A stretch of 64,000 nucleotides of DNA from Cohnella silvisoli (GTDB lineage Bacteria; Bacillota; Bacilli; Paenibacillales; Paenibacillaceae). Each line of letters begins with the position of its first letter. Positions within the stretch are counted from its first letter, which is position 1. The DNA is taken from assembly GCF_021190915.1 (NCBI RefSeq), contig NZ_JAIOAP010000008.1:1-64000 (forward strand). Reading direction: 5' to 3'. The notes below the pieces were generated by a model. That model worked only from the letters and a program-made list of their open reading frames with translations, did not search any database and had not been told where the DNA came from. Shown piece after piece: positions 26,201 through 34,964 of the stretch. A program made the translations under genes and the position numbers.

Positions 26201-26975
26201 GGCTCTACGAAGTGTACTGATTCCGTTAGCGACTCTGATCGTCTTCATCGGGGTATGGCAAGCATGCTGCACCGTATTTAAGATGGATCCGTGGATTTTA
26301 CCCGATCCGTGGACGATCGCGCTGCGTATGGCGGAAGACTCCGCGCTTCTCTGGAAACATTCCCTATCGACGCTGAAGCTCGCGCTTATGGGTATTGGAC
26401 TAGGATTGGCTGTAGGAATTATCGTCGCGTTGATTATTCATTCCGTTGCTATTTTACGTATCGCCATATCTCCTTTATTGGTTCTTTCGCAGAATGTTCC
26501 GATTATTGCGCTTGGACCGCTGCTCATGATTTGGTTCGGCTTCGGTCTAATGCCCAAATTGATATTGCTCATCATCGTTTGTTTTTTTCCGATTGCCTTA
26601 TCGATGCTGGCGGGGCTTGGACAAGCCGAGCCTCAGCTGCGCGAATACTTGGGGATGATCGGCGCATCTCGATGGGAACGGATGAAACGGTTGGAATTTC
26701 CGGCTTCGCTTAGTTTTCTGTTCTCGGGCCTGAAGATTACGGCAACCTACGCGGTTTCATCGGCGGTTGTAGCGGAATGGCTCGGGGCCAGCAAGGGGAT
26801 CGGCTACTATTTAGTATTGAAATTCAAAGGTTACGATACTTCCGCCGTATTCGGAGCAATCGTCTGCATTGTCACGCTCAGTCTATTGCTGTATGGCGCC
26901 GTGGTTGTGTTGGAGCGTCTTGTCATCCGTTGGCGTCCACGATCTTCCGATGACTGGGCAGGTGAATCGTCATGA
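26190..26975 (+). CDS. ABC transporter permease for thiamine precursor
   Basis: The 261-residue integral membrane protein has six predicted helices and the permease EAA-type motif around LREYLGMIGASRWERMKRLEFPAS, the coupling helix that contacts the ATPase. It belongs to the SsuC/ThiX group used with NMT1-like binding proteins. Its start overlaps the preceding gene and its stop overlaps the ATPase start (ATGA), so the transporter subunits are translationally coupled. Confidence 0.9.
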   Translation: MGNKALRSVLIPLATLIVFIGVWQACCTVFKMDPWILPDPWTIALRMAEDSALLWKHSLSTLKLALMGIGLGLAVGIIVALIIHSVAILRIAISPLLVLSQNVPIIALGPLLMIWFGFGLMPKLILLIIVCFFPIALSMLAGLGQAEPQLREYLGMIGASRWERMKRLEFPASLSFLFSGLKITATYAVSSAVVAEWLGASKGIGYYLVLKFKGYDTSAVFGAIVCIVTLSLLLYGAVVVLERLVIRWRPRSSDDWAGESS

Positions 26976-27757
26976 AGGATTACGGTCATAAGATGCTGGA
27001 GCTTACCGGGATTTCCAAGTCATACCGACGGGGGAAATTGCGCGTTCCCGTTCTGAACGATATATCGCTGCATGTTCGAGAGGGTGAGTTCGTAACGCTC
27101 ATCGGACCTTCCGGAAGCGGTAAGTCGACGCTGTTTCGTCTCATTGGCGGGGTGGAACGCCCGGATTCGGGGCATATTGCCATCGGCGGCAAGGTAGTGA
27201 CCGGCGAACGCGGCCTTATCAGCTACATGCCGCAGCAAGCGGCGCTGTTTCCTTGGTTGTCCGTTGCCGACAACATTTCTTCGGCATTGGTGACCGCGGG
27301 TACCGCGAAGAAAGAAGCGAAGGAACAGGCGCTAGAGTGGCTTCATCGCATCCATCTCGGAAGCGTGGCGGAGGAATATCCCCATGTTCTGTCCGGAGGA
27401 ATGCAGCAGCGAGTGTCCTTCTTGCGGGCATTGCTCATGCGTCGCGATGTCATGTGCTTGGACGAGCCGTTCGCAGCTTTGGATGCTTTAACAAGAGCGG
27501 ATATGCAGAAGTGGCTGTTGGAGTTATGGGAGTCTAATCGTCGTTCCGTATTGTTCGTCACGCACAGCATCGAAGAAGCGTTGATGCTGTCGGATCGCAT
27601 TTATGTTCTGTCTCCTGCTCCGGCCACCCTTTTACGTGAAATTGTCGTACCCTTCGAACGTCCTCGCCGCGCTGATGTATGGACGGATCCGGCATTCGTG
27701 GAGCTGAAGCGGGAAGTGCCGGAGTTGTTGGAAAAAGGGGATACCTCTCGTGTTTGA
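26972..27757 (+). CDS. ABC transporter ATP-binding protein for thiamine precursor
   Basis: The 261-residue ATPase has Walker A GPSGSGKST, the Q-loop in SYMPQQAALFPWL, signature LSGGMQQR, Walker B VMCLDEPFAALD and the H-loop FVTHSIEEA. It is of the SsuB/TauB/ThiZ type. Together with the preceding lipoprotein and permease it forms a complete importer. Its 3' end overlaps the TatD-like gene by 8 bp. Confidence 0.92.
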   Translation: MKDYGHKMLELTGISKSYRRGKLRVPVLNDISLHVREGEFVTLIGPSGSGKSTLFRLIGGVERPDSGHIAIGGKVVTGERGLISYMPQQAALFPWLSVADNISSALVTAGTAKKEAKEQALEWLHRIHLGSVAEEYPHVLSGGMQQRVSFLRALLMRRDVMCLDEPFAALDALTRADMQKWLLELWESNRRSVLFVTHSIEEALMLSDRIYVLSPAPATLLREIVVPFERPRRADVWTDPAFVELKREVPELLEKGDTSRV

Positions 27758-28562
27758 TACTCATATTCATCTTGACCTTTATGAGGCTGAAGAGCGAAAT
27801 CGGATGCTGGAAGCGGCTTGGGGATCGGGCATAGAAGGCGTAGTATCCGTGTCTATGGGATTGGAGTCTTGTCTTGTCAACCGCGAGTTCGCGTTACGGC
27901 ATGACGGACGGATAATGCCCGCTTACGGCCATCACCCGGAGCAGCCGCCGTTAGATGAGGAAGGGCTGCAGGTTTTATGCGACTGGATTCAGGAGCGGGG
28001 AAAAGAGCAGGAATCGTTCGCCATCGGAGAGGTCGGCCTTCCTTATTACACGCGCAAGGAAGCGGAGGAAAAGGGGGAGGTTTTCGATCTGTCGCCGTAT
28101 AGGAGGCAGTTGGAAGGCTTTATCCGATTAGCATCGGAATTGAACCGGCCAATCGCGCTTCATGCGGTCTATGAGGACGCAGATACGGTGCTTGACTTGC
28201 TAGAACGCCATTCCATCCGCAAAGCTCACTTTCATTGGTTCAAGGGTAGCTCGCATACGGTAACGCGTATCGTTCGTAACGGATACTATATCTCTGTAAC
28301 TCCGGATGTGCTGTATGAGCAGGAAATTCGAGAGTTGGTGGCGGCATTCCCGATCGATCGCCTGATGGTCGAGACGGACGGCCCTTGGCCTTTCGAAGGT
28401 CCGTTTGCCGGCAAACACACGGAGCCTGGCATGGTCAGAGATGTCATCCGTGAAATCTCATTGCTTCGAGGTCTGGATGTAAGGAATGTTACTAAGGCAG
28501 TGAATGATAACAGCAGAAATTTTTACGGATGGAATTTCGATCAAAGAACCCGTGGCCTCTAA
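27750..28562 (+). CDS. TatD-family metal-dependent hydrolase
   Basis: The 270-residue TIM-barrel hydrolase has the N-terminal metal motif DTHIHLD (His5, His7), IGEVGLPYY, ALHAVYED, HFHWFKG and the C-terminal METDGPWPF. TatD proteins are often annotated as DNases, but this one overlaps the ABC ATPase gene in a TPP-controlled operon and begins at a GTG. It may therefore hydrolyse an imported thiamine breakdown product, in the way YlmB deformylates formylaminopyrimidine in Bacillus. That is inference from position only. Confidence 0.82.
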   Translation: MFDTHIHLDLYEAEERNRMLEAAWGSGIEGVVSVSMGLESCLVNREFALRHDGRIMPAYGHHPEQPPLDEEGLQVLCDWIQERGKEQESFAIGEVGLPYYTRKEAEEKGEVFDLSPYRRQLEGFIRLASELNRPIALHAVYEDADTVLDLLERHSIRKAHFHWFKGSSHTVTRIVRNGYYISVTPDVLYEQEIRELVAAFPIDRLMVETDGPWPFEGPFAGKHTEPGMVRDVIREISLLRGLDVRNVTKAVNDNSRNFYGWNFDQRTRGL

Positions 28563-28580
28563 GGCCGCGGGTTCTCTTAA
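28545..28580 (+). terminator. Intrinsic terminator of the thiamine-precursor operon
   Basis: AGAACCCGTGGCC and GGCCGCGGGTTCT form a 13-bp stem with one wobble pair and a 5-nt loop that contains the TatD-like stop codon. The T tract is weak. Confidence 0.75.
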
Positions 28581-28598
28581 AATATGTATTTGCATTAT

Positions 28599-28606
28599 GC
28601 TATAAT
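28599..28606 (+). promoter_or_regulatory. Extended -10 promoter element
   Basis: TGCTATAAT is a TG-extended consensus -10 placed 27 bp ahead of the following gene. The -35 is weak. Confidence 0.45.
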
Positions 28607-28632
28607 TACTTAAAAACCGGAGGAATTATAAG

Positions 28633-29001
28633 ATGAGCGATTGGTACTTCGATCGGTATGGACAAGCGGCTTTCGTGCTGGCAGAGGGTGATCGATTCGT
28701 TAGCCGAAACGGGCGCAATTTGGGTTGGATTTACCAGGAGAAGCAGGTGTTCACATTGACGGGACAGCCAATCGGCTGGTTGGATAAAGGAGTGTTGAGG
28801 GATCGCTCGGGTAACATAATCGCATTTACTAGGTCGGCGAGTTCCAGTTTACCGTCCATTCCGGGGATGAGCGGGGCGCCTGGAGCACCCTCGATGCCCG
28901 GCCGGCCGGCCAAGCCCGGCTTTGCCGGATCGGTAAGCGATCCCGGCAGCGGGGGATGGTCGAGCAAGTCAATCCGTGAATTTTTCGGAACGGATGTTTA
29001 A
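28633..29001 (+). CDS. Small protein with tryptophan/glycine beta repeats and a Pro/Gly tail
   Basis: The 122-residue protein opens MSDWYFDRYGQAAFVLAEGD and has short repeating beta-strand units (GRNLGWIYQEKQVFTLTGQPIGWLDKG split by glycines), as in the '4-fold beta flower' domain. A low-complexity segment with collagen-like SGAPGAPSMPGRPAKPG follows, then an SIREFFG terminus. CCGGAGGAATT gives a strong ribosome binding site. It has no signal peptide. The function is unknown, and the family assignment is tentative. Confidence 0.7.
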   Translation: MSDWYFDRYGQAAFVLAEGDRFVSRNGRNLGWIYQEKQVFTLTGQPIGWLDKGVLRDRSGNIIAFTRSASSSLPSIPGMSGAPGAPSMPGRPAKPGFAGSVSDPGSGGWSSKSIREFFGTDV

Positions 29002-29019
29002 GCCCGATCCTCTTTCGAA

Positions 29020-29271
29020 TTAACTTCGCTTCAAGAGCACGAATCCGCTAACGTCGGTGGATTTTCTGCTGACAACGATACGGAATCCGTTATCTTTTAA
29101 ACATCTTAATGCTGTACGCAGCAATAAATTTGGCCTTAGCAAATTTCTGCAAGGGCTGGCGCTGCCGATGACGCGAACTGCCGTAATTCTGCGCGGAGAG
29201 CCGGGCTGCAAGGGATTTCTTGTCCAACTTATAAGCACAAGATCGGGTTCGTGAGGAATCGTAACAGGCAT
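29020..29271 (-). CDS. Hypothetical 83-residue protein
   Basis: On the reverse strand an ATG follows AGAGGTGATTACTTC, a good ribosome binding site. The product begins MPVTIPHEPDLVLISWT and is basic, with no signal peptide or membrane segment. I do not recognise the family. It is convergent with the preceding gene (18 bp between stops). The ribosome binding site and a sensible amino-acid composition are the evidence that it is real. Confidence 0.55.
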   Translation of the reverse strand: MPVTIPHEPDLVLISWTRNPLQPGSPRRITAVRVIGSASPCRNLLRPNLLLRTALRCLKDNGFRIVVSRKSTDVSGFVLLKRS

Positions 29272-29424
29272 GAAGTAATCACCTCTTTTCCTGAAGCTCC
29301 TATATTCGATGCGAGCCGGAAAGGGAACGTGCTATTTCAATTGCCTGATTAAATCGAACTCAACGAAAAGGACTATGTATACAAGAGTATGAAACGACGG
29401 CTTGGATTCTATTAAACTACTTTG

Positions 29425-29649
29425 TTACCGAATACGCGGAAATGAAATCCACGTCAGCAAATTCATTTTCGATTGTTTTCCTTTTTCGCGAACCATTCCA
29501 AAAAATTCACCCAAAAACTTTTCCCATTTGCTCCCGACGATTTGCTTTTCTTCTTGATTATCGTGAATAAGTCGTATGCTTTTGTCCAGTGCAGCATCAA
29601 GATGCGATAATGCCTGTCGCAAATGAAAATCGACGGATTGTTCTTCCAT
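29425..29649 (-). CDS. Hypothetical 74-residue protein at the end of the ATPase operon
   Basis: The protein begins MEEQSVDFHLRQALSHLDAALDK and is predicted mostly helical and soluble, with a basic C-terminal part. GAGGAGCG precedes its ATG, and the start lies two bases beyond the stop of the DUF5132-like gene, so it is the third gene of the P-type ATPase operon. The function is unknown. Confidence 0.65.
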   Translation of the reverse strand: MEEQSVDFHLRQALSHLDAALDKSIRLIHDNQEEKQIVGSKWEKFLGEFFGMVREKGKQSKMNLLTWISFPRIR

Positions 29650-29651
29650 TG

Positions 29652-29933
29652 CTAATCGCTCCTCGCGCCATTGGCGTAATGGTTTTCCATCGATGAGATT
29701 TCTTTATCAAGCTGCTTCTTCATCCGTTCGAACTGGGCCTCCGCCACGATATCCTCTACTTCTTCCTTCGCGATTTGGACGTATGATCGGGCTCGATTCA
29801 GCAGTCCCTCTCCCGCGGTTAGTCCGTTGGCGAGCAAGGGACGCAGCGTTGATTTTGCAATTGGCACAATGACGGAGGTTGCCGCGACAAGAGCGGCCCC
29901 AACTATAAGTTTGTCGATATTTTTCTGGATCAT
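29652..29933 (-). CDS. DUF5132-like small membrane protein, PacL-like layout
   Basis: The 93-residue protein has one N-terminal hydrophobic segment (KLIVGAALVAATSVIVPIAK), then a long Ala/Glu/Lys-rich amphipathic helix (residues 45-85) ending in ENHYANGARSD. GGAGGATG precedes the ATG. The layout recalls mycobacterial PacL proteins, small membrane helpers encoded next to P-type metal ATPases, though it lacks their C-terminal Asp/His metal motif. It lies 44 bp downstream of the giant ATPase gene and is probably co-transcribed. The role as ATPase partner is inference. Confidence 0.72.
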   Translation of the reverse strand: MIQKNIDKLIVGAALVAATSVIVPIAKSTLRPLLANGLTAGEGLLNRARSYVQIAKEEVEDIVAEAQFERMKKQLDKEISSMENHYANGARSD

Positions 29934-29977
29934 GATTCATCCTCCAGCCATATTTGAAATGGAACCGATGCCGCGGC

Positions 29978-32900
29978 TTAAGCCGCAGCACCGGTTGCTT
30001 GCAAGTTAGGTGACCCAATGGTACGGCGCGATACGAGGGACAAGATTGGTTTTGAAAGCAAAGTAACTGAACCGGCCACCAGCAATACCGGAATCCAATG
30101 GGTTAACGACAAAGGCGCCGTGTGAAAGAAACGGGATACGGGCGGAACATAAAGAGCTGCCAGCAGCGCAAGCCAAGATACGCCGAGCGCACCGATCAAG
30201 AAGCGGTCCTTCGTCCATTCACGGGTGCTTTGTTCGGAGCCTTCCTGTCTCCAAGAAAAGGTTTGAAGTAATTGCCCGGCAACCAATGTGGCGAAAGCAA
30301 CGCTTTGCGCGACGGCGATAGGAGCTCCTGTCGCTAAGCTGGCCGCGAACAATCCGAGCGAACCAAGTCCTAACAGAACGCCGCGGACGACTACTTTTCG
30401 ATACAACCTTCTATCCACGATATCGGTTCGTTCGGTTATGCCGGATTTGTTTCCCGGATTAACGGCAAGCACCATGGCAGGCAACGCGTCAGTCAAAAGA
30501 TTCATCAGCAGAATCTGTACGGGCACAAGCGGAATGGGTAGGCCGAGCATGACAGCGGCGCTTGTGACGATGATTTCGGCGAGATTGCCGGTCAGCAAGC
30601 ATCCTAACGCTTTGCGGATGTTCCCGATAATCGTTCGTCCTTCTTTCACGCCATCGACAATGGATCCGAAATGATCGTGTTGAAGCACCATGTCGGCCGC
30701 TTCTTTGGTCACTTCCGTTCCCTTTTCGCCCATCGCTATGCCGACATCCGCCTGCTTGATGGCAGGGGTATCGTTTACGCCGTCTCCGGTCATCGCTACG
30801 ATATGGCCCCGTTTTTGGAATGCCGTGACAATCCGCAGCTTATGCTCCGGCGTAACCCGCGCGAAGATCGATACGTTCTCTACCACCTCGGATAGCTCTT
30901 CATCCGTCATACGGTCCAACTCATGACCGGACAAAACCTTTTGGGTGCCGTCGTAAATGCCAATCTGCTTGGCGATCGCAACGGCGGTGATCGGGTGGTC
31001 GCCGGTAATCATGACCGGTTTTACCCCAAGCGCTTGCGCGTCCCGTATCCCTTCTTCGATCGCAGCCTTCGGAGGATCGGCCATGCCTGCCATCCCGACG
31101 TAAATCAAATTCTGTTCATCTATGCAGGACTTATCCTGCTCCCCGTCAATGGGGCTGTATGCGAAAGCGAGCACTCGGAGGGCATCCGTAGATAATTGCT
31201 CATTTTGCAGCAAAATTTGTCGTTTTTGATCTTCTTTTAACTCGAATAGCTCGCCGTTCGCCTGATATCGGCTGCATCGCCGAAGAACGGCCTCAACAGA
31301 GCCTTTCGTAAGGACATAGCAGTCGCTGTTCGACTTCGCATTTTCCTTGCATACAACGCTCATTTTTCCTGTATTGGAGTCGAATGGAACTTCATGGCTT
31401 CTGTGCCAACCGCTCAAGTCCTGCGGCCACATTCCTTTTTTGGCCGCGAGCGTCAGGAGCGCGCCTTCCGTCGGGTCGCCTTTGACGATCCATTTCCCTT
31501 CTTGCTGGTCGAGCTTGCTGTTATTGCAGAGCACGCCGATTTCCAGAATCCGCTTCAAATCGGTGTCCATCTCTACATCTCCGCTGCTTTCCTTATACAG
31601 TCCGGCGGCCGCAGTGGCGGCAACCTCCGCAGTCACCTCCTGAATATCTCCGACAGGTTCGTACCCATTGCCGGTGACGGTCCAGGCGCGGTTTACGGAA
31701 GCAACGGTCCTTACCATCATTTCGTTTTTGGTAAGCGTGCCGGTTTTGTCCGTGCAAATAATCGTTGTCCTCCCCAGCGTTTCAAGAGCGGACAGCTTCC
31801 GAACCAATGTTTTCTTCTTGGCCATACGGAAAATACCTGCGCTTAGCGCGATCGTAATCGTTACCGGGAGACCTTCCGGAATCGCGGAAGCCGCAAGCGC
31901 GATCGATGTCGATACCATTTGATTCAAAGGAATGCCGCGCAGCAAGCCGGCGACGAATACGATAACCCCAGCCGCCAAAGCGCCCTTTACGAACGTTTTG
32001 CTTATGGAAGTTACCTTCTCCTGCAAAGGCGTAACTTCTTTTTCCTCCTGCTTCAAAAGGGAAACAAGATGGCCCATTTCCGTGTCCATGCCCGTATTGA
32101 CGACAATACCTATACCTTTTCCTCCGCATATGTCCGTTCCCATATAAAGCATGTTGGTTCGTTCCGCCAATGGGAGATTTTCTTCGATGGGCAATTCGTT
32201 TTTGTCAATCGGCAGCGATTCTCCGGTTAGCGCGGCTTCGTTCACGCGAAGGTTCGAGGCTTGCAAGAGGCGAATGTCGGCCGGCATGCGGTTGCCCGCC
32301 TCCAAATGAACGATATCGCCCGGAATCAATTCAATCGCCGAGATTTCGGATTCCTTGCCATCCCGGATAACTTTGCAGAACGGAGGCTGAAATTGGTTTA
32401 AAGACTGAACGACTTTCTCGGCTTTCCGTTCCTGAAAAGTACTAATTGCGGCATTGGCAAGCAGAATCGCCCCCATCGCGATACCGTCAAATAAACCGCC
32501 GCTTAGGAAAGCGAATGTTGTCGTGCCCAAGAGAACAAGGGTCGTAAATTCCTTGAACTGTCCGAAGTACGTGACAAACCAAGGTGTCGTTTTTTTTCCT
32601 TCCAGACGGTTCTTGCCGTGACGGCTTTGAAGTTCTGCTACACGAGCGGCGGACAGTCCGGAAAACTCATCGACCTGGAAACGGCTCATTAGCTCTTCTC
32701 TGGAACTGGAGTGCCATACAGGCTTATCGGAGGCAGCGGCAATCTCCTGAACACCAGGTATTCGGTTTAAAGGAGGAGACTCCCTTTCGCTAGCCTTCTT
32801 CGACCTCGTTAAGAAAACAAGCGATAACGCGTCCGCAGCCAAATTGACAACAGGCGCGCTAAGCGCTCCAAGGGATGCCAAAGCGGAGCCCAGGAGATTC

Positions 32901-34600
32901 CAGCTCTTCGTAATTTGGAAATGCTTATTAACGGTTCGATCCACTTGCTTCACATAAGCGGAGGTTTCGAGTAAACGCGGGACTTGATCCTTGGTAATTA
33001 CAGGGATGCCGGCTGCCGCCATATACTCATTTAATGGATTCCGCTCGGAATCGGCTACGAATAGCGCGTTCTCTCCTTGCTGCTGCATAAGGGCGATCCG
33101 TTCGATAATTTCGCCCGGCTGAAGCGATAGCCAGCTTGAGTCGATGCCCCTCTTCTTGAGAGACTGCTCACTGACGTTCGCTCGATTTTGCAGCACGCCG
33201 ATTCGCCATCCTTTGTCCGTGAACGACGACAGCTGCTTTCCCCATTCGCTTAAACCCGCTGCTTCTTTCCGTGCGATAAAACCAAGGCACGGTTCAGGCT
33301 TATGGCCGGCTTTGGCGACGAAAAGCACGTTAAAGCCTTTCCGCTCCAATCGCTTCGCTTCTAAATCATAAGTATCGGATGCGATCCCATGCTGCTTCAG
33401 ATAAGCTGAACTTCCAACATAGATAGGTATATCGTTGATTTTACCCGTTAAGCCGCTGTCTTCTTCAGTAACGTGAAAAGCCGAGCGTATCGTACGGCAT
33501 GTTCGTTTGGCATGCTCCCATACGTCTTCCTTCCAAGGATGACCGCTGCTCTTCATTAATGATGCCGCGTAGCATACGGCTTTCTCGGCATCCTCTTCCT
33601 TGCTGAAACACTGAAACTCGTCCGGATTTTCCTCTTGATCAAACAAGTGCGACGTTTCCTCGATAAGCATCGTATTTGTTCGGGCTAACTGCGATAACGA
33701 GCCATTCGAGGGTACGGTAAAGTTCCGTTCGTGAGAGACGACTTCAGCCTGCTGCCATGCGTACTGCGCAGGAATGGTAGCCGGCCTTGGGTTCGCTGCC
33801 AGCAATACAGCTATGCCTTGCAGCGGATTGCGGGTAATCGCCCAAGTTGCGGCGGCTCCGATCAGCCCCCATTTGGCCGCCTTCTCGCTGTAGCTTTGTA
33901 TTTCCGGAGACAGTCTGTTCTCCTGACCAGGTCCAAGAGCTAGTTGACTTCGCTTCCAGTTGACGAATTGCAGTACGCCGAGCCCGGCAAGCACAACCAG
34001 GTTTTCCCTTACCAAAGCAAGTGCCAAGGCAGAGGTTCCGAGCAATAAATCCGAATTCCATTTTTTCGTTTGCGAGAACGATTCAAAGCCGCGTCTTAAG
34101 AAGGGATACCCCGTGACAACCGACACCAATCCGGACAAATAAAAGGGTATCGGGCTTCCGGCCAGAGCCGATCTGCCTAGAAACAGCCTTTTGGCCCCCA
34201 AGACGGCCAGACCGCCCATAGCGATTGCAAGCGGAATGGGAACTTTCTCTTTCGGTTCGGGTTCCGGCATTGAGAGCTTAGGCCCCGCAGGGTTCAACCG
34301 CTCTTGCAAGGGCGGCATTTCCGCGGCTGCGGCCGCTTCCGAACAACGCGGATCCTCCAAGTGAAGTTCAACTTGCTGAATAGCGTGAATAATCTCCTGC
34401 ACATTTACCCTGGCCTCGTCGTATTCGATTAACGCTCGACCCGAGACGGTATTAGGTACAATTCGAGATATGCCTTTCATTGTCGAGAAGCGCCTCAGCA
34501 GTAACTCCGTCGTATTCGGGTTCTCTTTAAGGCCGGTAATCTCGATGCGGATTCGACCCGGTAATGAACGAAGGAATCTTTGTTTTCCCTGGGGCACCAT
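29978..34600 (-). CDS. Giant tandem P-type ATPase (CtpH/CtpI-like), inactive N-terminal copy plus active C-terminal copy
   Basis: This 1540-residue membrane protein is about twice the usual length. Residues 1-80 form an HMA-like domain without CxxC (SLPGRIRIEITG). Residues 120-600 look like a degenerate P1B ATPase: helices, then TMLIEETSHLF where DKTGTLT is expected, with Glu314 in place of the phosphorylated Asp. From about residue 632 a complete P2-type pump follows, with SAIPEGLPVT in helix 4, phosphorylation Asp951 in CTDKTGTLTKNEM, ITGDHPITA and TGDGVND near 1270, and C-terminal helices. The PEGLP motif resembles Ca2+ pumps, but the ion is unknown. Small membrane genes flank it. Confidence 0.9.
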   Translation of the reverse strand: MVPQGKQRFLRSLPGRIRIEITGLKENPNTTELLLRRFSTMKGISRIVPNTVSGRALIEYDEARVNVQEIIHAIQQVELHLEDPRCSEAAAAAEMPPLQERLNPAGPKLSMPEPEPKEKVPIPLAIAMGGLAVLGAKRLFLGRSALAGSPIPFYLSGLVSVVTGYPFLRRGFESFSQTKKWNSDLLLGTSALALALVRENLVVLAGLGVLQFVNWKRSQLALGPGQENRLSPEIQSYSEKAAKWGLIGAAATWAITRNPLQGIAVLLAANPRPATIPAQYAWQQAEVVSHERNFTVPSNGSLSQLARTNTMLIEETSHLFDQEENPDEFQCFSKEEDAEKAVCYAASLMKSSGHPWKEDVWEHAKRTCRTIRSAFHVTEEDSGLTGKINDIPIYVGSSAYLKQHGIASDTYDLEAKRLERKGFNVLFVAKAGHKPEPCLGFIARKEAAGLSEWGKQLSSFTDKGWRIGVLQNRANVSEQSLKKRGIDSSWLSLQPGEIIERIALMQQQGENALFVADSERNPLNEYMAAAGIPVITKDQVPRLLETSAYVKQVDRTVNKHFQITKSWNLLGSALASLGALSAPVVNLAADALSLVFLTRSKKASERESPPLNRIPGVQEIAAASDKPVWHSSSREELMSRFQVDEFSGLSAARVAELQSRHGKNRLEGKKTTPWFVTYFGQFKEFTTLVLLGTTTFAFLSGGLFDGIAMGAILLANAAISTFQERKAEKVVQSLNQFQPPFCKVIRDGKESEISAIELIPGDIVHLEAGNRMPADIRLLQASNLRVNEAALTGESLPIDKNELPIEENLPLAERTNMLYMGTDICGGKGIGIVVNTGMDTEMGHLVSLLKQEEKEVTPLQEKVTSISKTFVKGALAAGVIVFVAGLLRGIPLNQMVSTSIALAASAIPEGLPVTITIALSAGIFRMAKKKTLVRKLSALETLGRTTIICTDKTGTLTKNEMMVRTVASVNRAWTVTGNGYEPVGDIQEVTAEVAATAAAGLYKESSGDVEMDTDLKRILEIGVLCNNSKLDQQEGKWIVKGDPTEGALLTLAAKKGMWPQDLSGWHRSHEVPFDSNTGKMSVVCKENAKSNSDCYVLTKGSVEAVLRRCSRYQANGELFELKEDQKRQILLQNEQLSTDALRVLAFAYSPIDGEQDKSCIDEQNLIYVGMAGMADPPKAAIEEGIRDAQALGVKPVMITGDHPITAVAIAKQIGIYDGTQKVLSGHELDRMTDEELSEVVENVSIFARVTPEHKLRIVTAFQKRGHIVAMTGDGVNDTPAIKQADVGIAMGEKGTEVTKEAADMVLQHDHFGSIVDGVKEGRTIIGNIRKALGCLLTGNLAEIIVTSAAVMLGLPIPLVPVQILLMNLLTDALPAMVLAVNPGNKSGITERTDIVDRRLYRKVVVRGVLLGLGSLGLFAASLATGAPIAVAQSVAFATLVAGQLLQTFSWRQEGSEQSTREWTKDRFLIGALGVSWLALLAALYVPPVSRFFHTAPLSLTHWIPVLLVAGSVTLLSKPILSLVSRRTIGSPNLQATGAAA

Positions 34601-34633
34601 AATGACAGCTCCTCAACATGAAATCTACGCTGT

Positions 34634-34664
34634 TAATATGAATAACCACCTGTCTTTTTATGCA
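34634..34664 (-). promoter_or_regulatory. Forespore-type (sigma-G/F-like) promoter of the giant ATPase
   Basis: On the reverse strand TGCATA (34664-34659) and CATATTA (34640-34634) are separated by 18 bp, 34 bp before the ATPase start. The same -35 hexamer and spacing precede the SASP gene in this window (44067-44097). Confidence 0.55.
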
Positions 34665-34669
34665 AAGTA
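34639..34669 (+). promoter_or_regulatory. Possible overlapping forespore-type promoter, forward strand
   Basis: TGAATA (34639-34644) and CAAAGTA (34663-34669) are 18 bp apart, 36 bp before the forward gene. Each element overlaps the opposite element of the reverse-strand promoter. The -10 departs from CATnnTA at one position. Confidence 0.4.
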
Positions 34670-34704
34670 AAGGTAACAACTCCCAAAGGAAAGAGGTCTC
34701 GCTC

Positions 34705-34950
34705 ATGATTAAATCACCGATAGGTATTTTGCTTGCCGCCGCGGGTGTCATTCTCGCCGTTTCCCCCGATGCCCGAAAAGCCGTAAGGAAGTTTGCGGTC
34801 AAAGGAACGGAATGGATGCTCGATTTGAACGATCAATTGAAGGCTGGAATCAAGGAAGTGAAGTTGGTAAATGTTCGCAGCGGGAATGATGAAATTCATG
34901 CATCGAACGGGGGCATACTTTCATCGGAACAACCTCATATCGATCAATAA
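34705..34950 (+). CDS. Small single-span membrane protein, divergent from the ATPase
   Basis: The 81-residue protein begins MIKSPIGILLAAAGVILAVSP, a single hydrophobic helix. An amphipathic segment (RKAVRKFAVKGTEWMLDLNDQLKAG) and a polar tail follow. It resembles YtxH-type or PacL-type helpers in layout. ATG 34705 follows AAAGAGGT at good distance; the in-frame ATG 34660 has no ribosome binding site. It is divergent from the giant ATPase and shares its promoter region, so a joint function is plausible. Confidence 0.65.
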   Translation: MIKSPIGILLAAAGVILAVSPDARKAVRKFAVKGTEWMLDLNDQLKAGIKEVKLVNVRSGNDEIHASNGGILSSEQPHIDQ

Positions 34951-34964
34951 GGTGGTGAATACGT

